A stretch of 41,325 nt of DNA from Gemmatimonadaceae bacterium (GTDB taxonomy: Bacteria; Gemmatimonadota; Gemmatimonadetes; Gemmatimonadales; Gemmatimonadaceae), in NCBI GenBank assembly GCA_013361935.1, contig JABFXC010000167.1:1-41325 (forward strand). The letters run 5' to 3'. Of the stretch, positions 19,973 through 26,549 are shown piece after piece. Positions within the stretch are counted from its first letter, which is position 1; every line of letters starts with the position of its first letter. The notes beneath the pieces are model-generated. The model was not told the origin of the DNA, searched no databases, and saw only the letters and a list, made by a program, of their open reading frames with translations. The position numbers were made by a program, and so were the translations under genes.

Positions 19973-20614
19973 ATGAATACGGTCATTGAGTGGTACCGCA
20001 ATGGCGGCATGGTGATGAACTTCATTCTCGCGGTCGCGGTGATCGGTCTCGCCGTGTTCCTCGAGAGGTTCTACGTCATCGTCGTCAAGTCCAAGATCAA
20101 CGGCCGCGCGTTCATCGACCGCGTCGTGCAGCTGGTGCGCGCGGGCAAGATCGACGACGCGATCAAGCTCTGCGCGCAGTCGAAGGCGGCGCTTCCCGAC
20201 ATGGGGCTGCTGATCCTTCGGAGCCGCACCCGCGACGAGGGCGACCTGCAGAACGTCGCCGACGCGGCCGCGCTCTCGGTCATCCCGCGCCTCACGCGGC
20301 GCCTGCAGTACCTCCCGATGCTTGCCAACGTCGCGACGCTGCTCGGACTGCTCGGCACCATCTTCGGTCTGCGTCACGCCTTCTCGGCGGTCGGATCGGC
20401 GTCGGCGGCCGAGCGCTCGGCCGAGCTGGCGAGCGGCATCGCGGTCGCCCTGAACGCGACGGGCTTCGGTCTGATGACGGCGGTGCCGCTCTCCGTGGCA
20501 CACGCGTACCTCGTGAGCCAGGCCGAGACGATCATCGAGCAGGTGGACGAGTTCTCGGTCCGCCTCATCAACGCTCTCGTCGACCGTCCGGACGTCCGCC
20601 TGGGCCACCGGTAA
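19973..20614 (+). CDS. MotA/TolQ/ExbB-family proton-channel protein
   Basis: The product is 213 aa with the family's three membrane helices: residues ~13-37 (MVMNFILAVAVIGLAVFLERF), ~118-140 (LANVATLLGLLGTIFGLRHA) and ~158-185 (IAVALNATGFGLMTAVPLSV). A cytoplasmic domain lies between helices one and two. The Thr and Gly residues of helices two and three that line the channel in this family are present. With the two ExbD-like proteins encoded next it should form a proton-driven motor complex in the inner membrane. By context it is comparable to AglR of the Agl-Glt machine. A 66-bp gap before it, rich in CACGCA repeats, may hold an internal signal. Confidence 0.93.
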   Translation: MNTVIEWYRNGGMVMNFILAVAVIGLAVFLERFYVIVVKSKINGRAFIDRVVQLVRAGKIDDAIKLCAQSKAALPDMGLLILRSRTRDEGDLQNVADAAALSVIPRLTRRLQYLPMLANVATLLGLLGTIFGLRHAFSAVGSASAAERSAELASGIAVALNATGFGLMTAVPLSVAHAYLVSQAETIIEQVDEFSVRLINALVDRPDVRLGHR

Positions 20615-20620
20615 CCGACC

Positions 20621-21181
20621 ATGGCTGGCTCGCTGTTCCACAAGAGCAAGCAGCGGCGCGCCGAGCGCGCGCCGATGGTTGCGCACGGGGGGTTGAACCT
20701 CGTCCCGCTGGTGGACATCCTGACGTCGATCGTGTTCTTCAGCCTTCTGACGTACACGGGTGCCGCGCTCGCCGCGCTCACCGCGTTCGATCTGGCGCTG
20801 CCGCCCACCGTGATCACCGGGCAGCAGCCGAAGAACTCGGCCGGCCAGCCGCCGGAGCTCAACCTGCTGCTCGCGGTGAAGGTGAGCGGGAACGGGCTGC
20901 GGATCGAGCACTCCGGCGGCGGAGGGTTCGTGAAGGAGATCCCCGGGCTGACGGAGGCGTCGTTCGACCAGCTGCGGCAGCAGCTGGCGCAGATCCGCCA
21001 GGCGTATCCGGACAACAAGGACGTACTGGTCGTGCCCGATGACGCGGTGAACTACGACAACGTCATCCGCGTGCTCGAGCAGGCCAAGGCAACCAACTAC
21101 ACGGGCATCTCGCTCGGCAGCCGCTCGCGCTCGACGCAGGTGGCGACGGCGAGCCCGGTCGCGAACCGCGGAGGGCGCTGA
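20621..21181 (+). CDS. ExbD/TolR-family protein 1
   Basis: The product is 186 aa. A short basic cytoplasmic N-terminus precedes a single membrane helix (NLVPLVDILTSIVFFSLLTY) in which D32 occupies the position of the proton-carrying Asp of ExbD/TolR. The rest (~50-186) is a periplasmic domain with the alternating strand/helix layout of the family (LRQQLAQIRQAYPDNKDVLV, YDNVIRVLEQAKATNYTGIS). It starts 6 bp after the ExbB-type gene. In the Agl system two different ExbD-like proteins pair with one channel protein; the same arrangement is seen here. Confidence 0.9.
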   Translation: MAGSLFHKSKQRRAERAPMVAHGGLNLVPLVDILTSIVFFSLLTYTGAALAALTAFDLALPPTVITGQQPKNSAGQPPELNLLLAVKVSGNGLRIEHSGGGGFVKEIPGLTEASFDQLRQQLAQIRQAYPDNKDVLVVPDDAVNYDNVIRVLEQAKATNYTGISLGSRSRSTQVATASPVANRGGR

Positions 21182-21182
21182 G

Positions 21183-21746
21183 ATGTCCAGTCGTGCGAAG
21201 GCCGCGCGTGAAGCGCGCCGCACCGCGATGTTCCACAAGTTCCGGCTCACGGAGCTGAACCTGGTCCCGCTCGTCGACACCTTCGTCTCGATCGTGTTCT
21301 TCGCGCTGACCACGCAGACGCTCGGCGAGCTCGCGCCGCTCGTCAACGGCGTGACGCTTCCGCAGAGCTCCGTGGGGCGGCCGGCGACGCACGAGATCAC
21401 CCTCGGCATCGCGAGCAAGCCGGCGGAAGTCACGCTCGGTGGGACTCGTGTGATGACGGTGCAGCAGGCGGCGCAGGCCGTGTCGAACGTCCCGAACGAG
21501 CCGCTGATCATTCCGGAGCTGTACAATCAGCTCCGCGTGACGGCGGACTCGATCAGAAAGGCGAACGACGTGCCCGCGGACCAGTCGGTCGCGACGACGC
21601 TGGCCGTGCAGGGCGACAAGGGAATGCGCTACGACCTGCTCGCCCGCGTGCTGCAGACGGCGCGTCGTGCGGGCTTCAAGAACGTGTCGCTGCAGGTCAT
21701 GAAGACCGGCAACGACCAGGCAGCTGCTCCGCAGCAGGCGTCCTGA
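21183..21746 (+). CDS. ExbD/TolR-family protein 2
   Basis: The product is 187 aa. It has the same layout as the previous gene, with the membrane helix NLVPLVDTFVSIVFFALTTQ and D32 in the proton-carrying position. The periplasmic domain includes LYNQLRVTADSIRKANDVPA and YDLLARVLQTARRAGFKNVS. The membrane segments of the two proteins are nearly alike while the periplasmic parts have diverged, which suggests distinct periplasmic contacts. The start follows the previous stop by one base, and its own stop abuts the next ATG, so translation is probably coupled. Confidence 0.9.
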   Translation: MSSRAKAAREARRTAMFHKFRLTELNLVPLVDTFVSIVFFALTTQTLGELAPLVNGVTLPQSSVGRPATHEITLGIASKPAEVTLGGTRVMTVQQAAQAVSNVPNEPLIIPELYNQLRVTADSIRKANDVPADQSVATTLAVQGDKGMRYDLLARVLQTARRAGFKNVSLQVMKTGNDQAAAPQQAS

Positions 21747-22796
21747 ATGGCGACTCCACTTCGTCCAGCGAGCGCGCCGGGCGGTCCGCGGCCCAGCCGC
21801 GACGACACCTCCTTCACGCGCAACCTGCGCTTCGAGTGGGCGAGCGAGGAAGGACGCGCGCTCGTCGGCTCGTACGGGATCTCGATCGGGCTCGCGATCG
21901 TGTTCCTCGCGCTGGTGCACTTCAAGAAGATCCCGGTTCCGACAGCGCCCGAGCAGGAGGCGGTCGCGGTGACGTTCATGGGCGACACGATGCCGGCCCC
22001 CGTGGTCGAGCCGCCGGTCGAGCAGCCCGGAACGGCGGAGCGCACACCGTCGCCAGGTCCGACCACCGCAGCGCCAGGTCCGAAGGGGCCACAGAAGGGG
22101 TCGCCGAAGCCGGGACGCCCGGGTTCGCGGACCGAGACCTACAGCACCGGCGCGATCGGTGACGCCTTCGGGACGGGAAGCGGAAGCGGGACCGGCGGCA
22201 TGGTCGGCGACGTCTCCGGAATCCTGCGCGGCGTCGACGTCTCCTCGGGCAGTGGAGGGACTGGAGGCGGTCTCGGAGGCAGCGGCGGCGGCGGCGCGGG
22301 CGGGAAGACGGTGCTCGGCTACGGTCAGGGCGGTCAGGGTGCTCGCACCCCGGGGCGCGGCGGGATCGGCGGCGGACTCGGAACGGGTGGCGGAGGTGGT
22401 GGCGGCGTCGGCGGCGTCGGCCCGGGCGGTGGCGTGAGCGCGGCCCCCGTGCGAGTCGGTCGCATCGCGACGGTGAAGGCCGAGAACACCAGCGGTCCGT
22501 CGCGCGACGTGTCCGAGCTCGGAACGTTCGTCCGCAGTCGCGAGGCGCAGCTCCGCTTCTGCTACGTCGAGAACGGGCTCAAGGTGAATCCGAGCCTCGC
22601 CGGAACCATCACGGTCGCGATCACGCTCACCGGAAACGGCAGCGTGACCGACGCGGACATCACGAACCGCACGTGGGGCGGAGCGGGCGCGTCGAGCGCG
22701 GAGTCGTGCATCCTCTCGAAGATCCGTTCCTGGCGGTTCCCGGCTTCGTCGGCGGGCGGCGGGACGTACTCCTTCCCGTTCAACTTCACGAAGTAG
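21747..22796 (+). CDS. TonB-like protein with AgmX/PglI-type C-terminal domain
   Basis: The product is 349 aa. A basic N-terminus precedes one membrane helix (~40-57, VGSYGISIGLAIVFLALVHF). A Pro-rich stretch (80-125) and a very Gly-rich linker (~135-230) follow. The C-terminal ~90 residues (SREAQLRFCYVENGLKVNPS, then LAGTITVAITLTGNGSV, then CILSKIRSWRFP) have the TonB-like fold pattern of the domain named after Myxococcus AgmX and PglI. They include its Cys pair (C272, C321). It should span the periplasm from the ExbB/ExbD-type complex to an outer-membrane partner, probably one of the barrels in this operon. It is the last gene of the operon, with a terminator just after it. Confidence 0.88.
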   Translation: MATPLRPASAPGGPRPSRDDTSFTRNLRFEWASEEGRALVGSYGISIGLAIVFLALVHFKKIPVPTAPEQEAVAVTFMGDTMPAPVVEPPVEQPGTAERTPSPGPTTAAPGPKGPQKGSPKPGRPGSRTETYSTGAIGDAFGTGSGSGTGGMVGDVSGILRGVDVSSGSGGTGGGLGGSGGGGAGGKTVLGYGQGGQGARTPGRGGIGGGLGTGGGGGGGVGGVGPGGGVSAAPVRVGRIATVKAENTSGPSRDVSELGTFVRSREAQLRFCYVENGLKVNPSLAGTITVAITLTGNGSVTDADITNRTWGGAGASSAESCILSKIRSWRFPASSAGGGTYSFPFNFTK

Positions 22797-22811
22797 TCGA
22801 ACGCGAAGGCG

Positions 22812-22853
22812 CGCGAGGGAGTCACGAGACCATCGTGACTCCCTTCGCGTTTT
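22812..22853 (+). terminator. rho-independent terminator of the envelope operon
   Basis: GGGAGTCACGA (22817-22827) pairs exactly with TCGTGACTCCC (22833-22843) across a 5-nt loop. The stem extends through CGCGA/TTCGCG with one bulged base and is followed by TTTT at 22850-22853. It lies 15 bp after the TonB-like gene stop and also faces the stop of the minus-strand lipoprotein gene at 22862. Confidence 0.88.
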
Positions 22854-22861
22854 GTGAGCGG

Positions 22862-23221
22862 TCAGCGTTGCGGTGACGTGAGCCGGGCGCGCAGCTTGTC
22901 GCGGGCGACCCGGATCGAGTCGGCGGCACGGGCGCGAACGCGCCAGGCGTCGAAGCGGCGCGCGTAGTCGGCGCCGCGGCGGTCGAGGGTATCGAGCGCG
23001 CGCGACTCCGAGTTGAGGGCGGCACGCTCGCTCTGCCAGCGCCGGTCGAGCGCCGCGGCGCTGTCGGCGAGGGGAGAGGTCGCGGGCGCGGGAACTGTCC
23101 CGACTTGCACGCTGTCGGACGGTGCGCGAGACTCGACGGATGATTCCCGCGCGCCCCGGCAACCGGCGGACGAAAGGAAGAACGGCGCGAGGAGCGCCGG
23201 AACGATCAGCCGCGACGTCAT
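22862..23221 (-). CDS. small lipoprotein, unknown function
   Basis: The product is 119 aa from the ATG at 23221. The lipoprotein signal MTSRLIVPALLAPFFLSSAGC has lipobox SSAGC (C21). The mature part has a disordered Ser/Pro/Ala-rich stretch and then a charged helical segment (RRWQSERAALNSESRALDTL, RFDAWRVRARAADSIRVARD), likely a single long helix or coiled coil. I do not recognise the family. Its ATG is 33 bp from the divergent TPM-domain gene and its stop faces the envelope-operon terminator. Confidence 0.65.
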   Translation of the reverse strand: MTSRLIVPALLAPFFLSSAGCRGARESSVESRAPSDSVQVGTVPAPATSPLADSAAALDRRWQSERAALNSESRALDTLDRRGADYARRFDAWRVRARAADSIRVARDKLRARLTSPQR

Positions 23222-23254
23222 CCGTCGCGCCGAGCCAAGGAGATCGAGACGACG

Positions 23255-24115
23255 GTGCTGCATAGCGCGGTGCAAGCTATCGGGCTCGTTCTGGCCCTGC
23301 AAGGAACCGGTTCGCTGCAGATCCCGCAGCCGACGGGGTTCGTCAACGACTTCGCGAACGTCCTGAGCTCGCAGACGGAGCAGCAGCTGCTCGACGTCGC
23401 GACGACGGTGCGCGCGCGCTCGGGCGGCGACATCGCCGTCGTCACGCTGCCGGACATCGGGCAGCGCGCACCGGGGGACGTCGCGCTCGCGATCCTCCGG
23501 CAATGGGGACTCGGCAAGGCCGGCGCGCCGGGAGAGCCCACGCGCAACACCGGCGTGGTGATCCTGCTCGTTCCGAAGGAGACGAGCTCCGACGGTCATG
23601 GCCACACCTTCATCGCGACCGGCTACGGCGTCGAGGGATTCATCACCGACGCGACGGCGGGGGCGATCCAGGACGAGGCGATTCCTTACCTGCAGCAGCA
23701 CGACTACGACTCGGCCGTCGCGCTGATGACGGTGCGCGTCGCCCAGCGCTTCGCGAAGGAGTTCAACTTCTCGCTGGACAGCGTCGCGACGGGTCCGATC
23801 GGCGCGCGCTCGCCGATCACCGCGCGCTCGAGGTACGGAGGAGGTCTCCCGATCGGGACGATCATCATGATCGTGCTGGTCGTGATGTTCCTGTTCAACT
23901 CCATCGGCGGGCGCAGGCGTGGATGCGGAGGCGGAGGGTGTCTGCCGATCTTCTTCCCGCCCATGGGCGGGGGCTGGGGGAATCGCGGCGGATGGGGCGG
24001 CGGCGGCGGTGGCTGGGGGGGTGGCGGCTTCGGCGGCGGCGGCGGCTTTGGCGGGTTCGGGGGATTCGGCGGCGGCGGCGGTGGTGGCGGCGGTGGCGCG
24101 GGGAGGAGCTTCTGA
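23255..24115 (+). CDS. TPM-domain membrane protein with Gly-rich C-terminus
   Basis: The product is 286 aa from a GTG with AAGGAG 11-16 bp upstream. A short N-terminal hydrophobic segment is followed by a TPM domain (~22-175: PQPTGFVNDFANVLSSQTEQ, GDIAVVTLPDIGQ, IATGYGVEGFITDATAGAI). A membrane helix lies at ~198-217 (LPIGTIIMIVLVVMFLFNSI). The ~65-residue tail is almost only Gly with Trp and Phe. TPM proteins of the YgcG type often occur with LemA proteins, as here three genes on. Their exact role is unsettled; membrane-protein quality control has been proposed in some organisms. The next gene begins one base after the stop. Confidence 0.87.
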   Translation: MLHSAVQAIGLVLALQGTGSLQIPQPTGFVNDFANVLSSQTEQQLLDVATTVRARSGGDIAVVTLPDIGQRAPGDVALAILRQWGLGKAGAPGEPTRNTGVVILLVPKETSSDGHGHTFIATGYGVEGFITDATAGAIQDEAIPYLQQHDYDSAVALMTVRVAQRFAKEFNFSLDSVATGPIGARSPITARSRYGGGLPIGTIIMIVLVVMFLFNSIGGRRRGCGGGGCLPIFFPPMGGGWGNRGGWGGGGGGWGGGGFGGGGGFGGFGGFGGGGGGGGGGAGRSF

Positions 24116-24116
24116 C

Positions 24117-24833
24117 ATGGCGACGATGACACTCGACGAGCTCGTTGCGCAGCTTCGCGCCGCATACGGCGACGCGTTGCGCTCGGTGATCCTCTATGGA
24201 TCGGCGGCGGGAGGAGAGCACATCCCGAAGCGATCGGACTACAACGTGCTGGTGGTCGTCGACTCGCTTCCGGCGGAGCGGCTGCGGGCCGGGGCGGCAG
24301 TCGGCGCGGCGTGGACGGAGAGTGGAAGCCCGCCGCCGCTGACGCTCACGTCGGCGGAGTGGCGCGGGTCGAGCGACATCTTCGCGATGGAGTACGCGGA
24401 CATCCTCGAGCGGCACAAGGTGCTGCACGGCACGCCGCCGTTCGACGGGATCGACGTCGCGCGCCGCGACCTGCGTCTTCAGGTGGAGCGCGAGGCGATG
24501 GGGAAGCTGCTCCAGTTCCGGCAGGGGGTGCTCGCGGCGGGGAACGACCAGCGGAAGCAGCTCGCGCTGCTCGAGGCGAGCCTGAGCACGATGATGACGA
24601 TCTTTCGCGCCGTCGTACGGCTGGCGGGGCAGACGCCGCCCGCGGACAACGCCGCACTGGCCGCCGCGGTCGCGACGCAGGCGGGGTTCGATGGCGCGCC
24701 CTTCGCACGGGTGGTCCGGCATGTGCGAGGGAGCGAGAAGATCCCGGGCTCCGAGGTAGAAGGTCTCATTGCCGGCTATCTCGCGGGGCTCGAGCGCCTC
24801 GTCGCATACATCGATCGACTGGCCGTCGCCTGA
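24117..24833 (+). CDS. nucleotidyltransferase-like protein with altered catalytic motif
   Basis: The product is 238 aa from ATG 24117, just after the TPM gene stop; an open frame upstream overlaps that gene and is ignored. Residues ~20-60 match the minimal polymerase-beta-type nucleotidyltransferase fold (SVILYGSAAGGEHIPKRSDY, then NVLVVVD) with G28-S29. The usual D-x-D metal pair reads D41-Y-N43, so the second acid is Asn. The C-terminal half is helical (ALLEASLSTMMTIFRAVVRL; LIAGYLAGLERLVAYIDRL), resembling a helical substrate- or partner-binding domain. There is no adjacent HEPN toxin-type gene. It may be catalytically weak or bind nucleotides without transfer. Function is unknown. Confidence 0.75.
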   Translation: MATMTLDELVAQLRAAYGDALRSVILYGSAAGGEHIPKRSDYNVLVVVDSLPAERLRAGAAVGAAWTESGSPPPLTLTSAEWRGSSDIFAMEYADILERHKVLHGTPPFDGIDVARRDLRLQVEREAMGKLLQFRQGVLAAGNDQRKQLALLEASLSTMMTIFRAVVRLAGQTPPADNAALAAAVATQAGFDGAPFARVVRHVRGSEKIPGSEVEGLIAGYLAGLERLVAYIDRLAVA

Positions 24834-24858
24834 CGCTGGCCGCTCGATCGGCTATTTT
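24830..24858 (+). promoter_or_regulatory. possible sigma70-type promoter for the AgmX/PglI-like lipoprotein
   Basis: CTGACG (24830-24835) and TATTTT (24853-24858) are spaced by 17 bp and each matches the -35/-10 consensus at 4 of 6 positions. The -35 overlaps the preceding stop codon. A start near 24865 would leave a ~24-nt leader with an AAGGA ribosome site (24874-24878). It is suggestive only. Confidence 0.35.
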
Positions 24859-24888
24859 CGTCACCACCGAACCAAGGACAAGCGCACG

Positions 24889-25470
24889 ATGCAGATGACT
24901 CGAATGGCTGCCCGGGCAACGACCCGTCGCGCGACCCGCTTCGCGATCGTCGGCGTGATCCCGATGGTGCTGCTGCTCGCCGGATGCCCGAAGGACGACA
25001 AGCAGGCACGTCGCGACTCGATCCCCGTCGACACGACGCACCTGGACACCACCACGGCGACGGATCTCTCGACGATCCAGGCGAACATTCCCGCCGCGGA
25101 GCCGGACACCTTCAAGAAGCGGAAGCTGACGCCGCCGCCGAGCAGCGCATCGTCGGGCGGAAGCGTGCCGACCGCCCCCGCCGCGCTGATGGACGCGGTG
25201 GAACGCGAACAGAGCGTCACGAAGTTCTGCTTCACGGAGTTCGGCCAGAAGGTCGATCCGTCGCTCCGCGGGAACGTCGCCATGGTCGTGACCGTGGGCG
25301 GCGACGGGATCACCAACGCGACCGTGGGTGATTCGCGGTGGAGCGGCGCCGCGGCGGGACGGGCGGTGAACAGCTGCCTCAACCAGAAGGCGAAGCTCGC
25401 CTGGAAGCTGAGCCCCGGCACGGTGAAGCCCGGTCGCTACGTGGTGCAGTTGAGCTTCAGCGGCGCGTGA
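24889..25470 (+). CDS. lipoprotein with AgmX/PglI-like C-terminal domain
   Basis: The product is 193 aa from ATG 24889 with AAGGA 10-15 bp upstream. An Arg-rich N-terminus precedes a lipoprotein signal (VGVIPMVLLLAGC, C33). A ~65-residue Asp/Thr/Pro-rich linker leads to a C-terminal domain (~100-193). Its pattern KFCFTEFGQKVDPSLRGNVA, then VVTVGGDGITNATV, then CLNQKAKLAWKL matches the C-terminal domain of the TonB-like protein encoded at 21747, including the Cys pair (C114, C163). It has no membrane-spanning helix beyond the signal, so it cannot be driven directly by an ExbB/ExbD complex from its own helix. It may be a partner or competitor for the same outer-membrane or TPR target. Role unknown. 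Confidence 0.8.
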   Translation: MQMTRMAARATTRRATRFAIVGVIPMVLLLAGCPKDDKQARRDSIPVDTTHLDTTTATDLSTIQANIPAAEPDTFKKRKLTPPPSSASSGGSVPTAPAALMDAVEREQSVTKFCFTEFGQKVDPSLRGNVAMVVTVGGDGITNATVGDSRWSGAAAGRAVNSCLNQKAKLAWKLSPGTVKPGRYVVQLSFSGA

Positions 25471-25511
25471 GGCCTCAGGCAGCACGACCATCAACCGAAC
25501 GGAGACAACCG

Positions 25512-26093
25512 ATGAAGCGACGCGTTGGCGTCATCCTGGCCGCGATGCTCGCGACGGGCTGCGGCTACAACAACATCCAGACGTACGACGAGCAGGCGGC
25601 CGCGGCGCAGGGGCAGATCGAGACGCAGCTGCAGCGGCGCGCGGACCTGATCCCGAATCTCGTCTCGACGGTGAAGGGGTACGCGCAGCACGAGGAGCAG
25701 ATCTTCACCGCCGTTGCCGACGCGCGTTCGCGGCTGCTCGGCGCGAAGCAGAGCGGTGATCCGACGGCCATGGCGAACGCGGACGCGCAGATGACGGGCG
25801 CGCTCGGCCGGCTGCTCGCGATCTCGGAGAACTATCCGCAGCTGAAGGCGGACGCGAACTTCCGCCAGCTGCAGGATGAGCTGACCGGGACCGAGAATCG
25901 CATCGCGGTCGCGCGCACCGATTACAACGATGCCGCGCGGCAGTACAACACCTACATCCGGCAGTTCCCGACCGCGCTTACGGCGAAGGTGACGGGCGCG
26001 AAGCCGCGGAAGTATTTCGAGGTCACGGATCCGGCGATGCGCAGCGGCCCGCCCAGCGTGGACTTCTCGAAGCCGGCGACGCCGGCTCCGTGA
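25512..26093 (+). CDS. LemA-family lipoprotein
   Basis: The product is 193 aa from ATG 25512 with GGAG upstream. The lipobox is LATGC (C17). The remainder is the LemA helical domain: YDEQAAAAQGQIETQLQRRA, DLIPNLVSTVKGYAQHEEQI, LLAISENYPQLKADANFRQL, ENRIAVARTDYNDAARQYN. LemA proteins are widespread membrane-tethered helical bundles of poorly known function, often found with TPM-domain proteins. Here it follows the AgmX/PglI-like lipoprotein by 41 bp and ends before a strong hairpin terminator. Confidence 0.93.
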   Translation: MKRRVGVILAAMLATGCGYNNIQTYDEQAAAAQGQIETQLQRRADLIPNLVSTVKGYAQHEEQIFTAVADARSRLLGAKQSGDPTAMANADAQMTGALGRLLAISENYPQLKADANFRQLQDELTGTENRIAVARTDYNDAARQYNTYIRQFPTALTAKVTGAKPRKYFEVTDPAMRSGPPSVDFSKPATPAP

Positions 26094-26127
26094 CGCGGCG
26101 AGCAGACGACCGCGAGGCATCGCGACG

Positions 26128-26158
26128 CAGCCCCCCGGACCAGGTGTCCGGGGGGCTG
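26128..26158 (+). terminator. terminator after the LemA gene
   Basis: CAGCCCCCCGGAC (26128-26140) and its exact complement (26146-26158) form a 13-bp GC-rich stem with loop CAGGT, 34 bp after the lemA stop. Only a weak T-run (GTTT, 26162-26165) follows. Confidence 0.8.
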
Positions 26159-26251
26159 ACCGTTTCCCGACTGCCGAACGCGCGCGTCGGCGAGCGTCGT
26201 ACCGAATCGCTGACGGCGGCGGGCCGCGGGCGGCCGCTTCCTTACACCATG

Positions 26252-26280
26252 TTGACAACCTGGTGCGACCGGCCTAAGCT
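26252..26280 (+). promoter_or_regulatory. sigma70-type promoter of the susC operon
   Basis: A perfect -35 (TTGACA, 26252-26257) is followed after exactly 17 bp by TAAGCT (26275-26280), a weak -10. Predicted transcription start is near 26287, which leaves a leader of about 260 nt before susC. The weak -10 suggests activation or modulation. Confidence 0.55.
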
Positions 26281-26549
26281 CCAGAGGTTCGAGAACACCC
26301 TCTCTCGCATCGCCAGGTCATTCGCCGCCCCGCGGCGTACTCACAAATAGCAGCCAGCCTCGCATTGCGGCGGCTCTCCCGCCAGACGATCGTCGCGAAC
26401 CGCGGCGAGGCCCAACCAAAATCCGATTCACATTTCCGGTCGTCGCGAGCGCGGCGGCCAGTCGGTCATGCACACGGTCATTTCCGTGGGCATGCGCGTC
26501 GTCGTTCCTGGCGACGCATCCACCTTTGCACGAGGTGTTCGGAGGAGTG

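Larger units (their letters stand above)
26094..26549 (+). other. 456-bp intergenic region: lemA terminator and susC leader
   Basis: The region holds the lemA terminator (26128-26158), a consensus-like promoter (26252-26280) and a long leader of ~260 nt. In the leader CATGC-A-CACGG (26467-26477) pairs with CCGTG-G-GCATG (26484-26494) around a TCATTT loop, with one mismatch. A very strong ribosome site (GGAGGAG, 26541-26547) sits just before the ATG. I looked for a cobalamin-type element and saw none. No open frame in the region looks coding. Confidence 0.55.

Noticed and set aside
22160..22440. Gly-codon-rich tract as a tandem repeat or recoding site
   Set aside because: It is the flexible linker of the TonB-like protein; the repeats are imperfect and in frame.
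19973..22796. Reading the ExbB/ExbD/TonB-like genes as a Tol-Pal system or as the TonB complex for SusC
   Set aside because: No tolB, pal or cpoB-like gene is present, two ExbD proteins are encoded, and the C-terminal domain has the AgmX/PglI Cys pair. The genes sit at the end of an operon of TPR and barrel proteins. A role in powering SusC cannot be excluded but is not indicated.
23980..24112. GGC/GGT-rich tract as a DNA repeat element
   Set aside because: It encodes the Gly-rich tail of the TPM-domain protein, a common feature of that family; the period is irregular and the frame is kept.
26287..26549. Cobalamin-type riboswitch before susC
   Set aside because: Long leaders before TonB-dependent transporters often hold one, but I found no B12-box-like sequence or matching conserved stems. 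Only a simple hairpin is visible.
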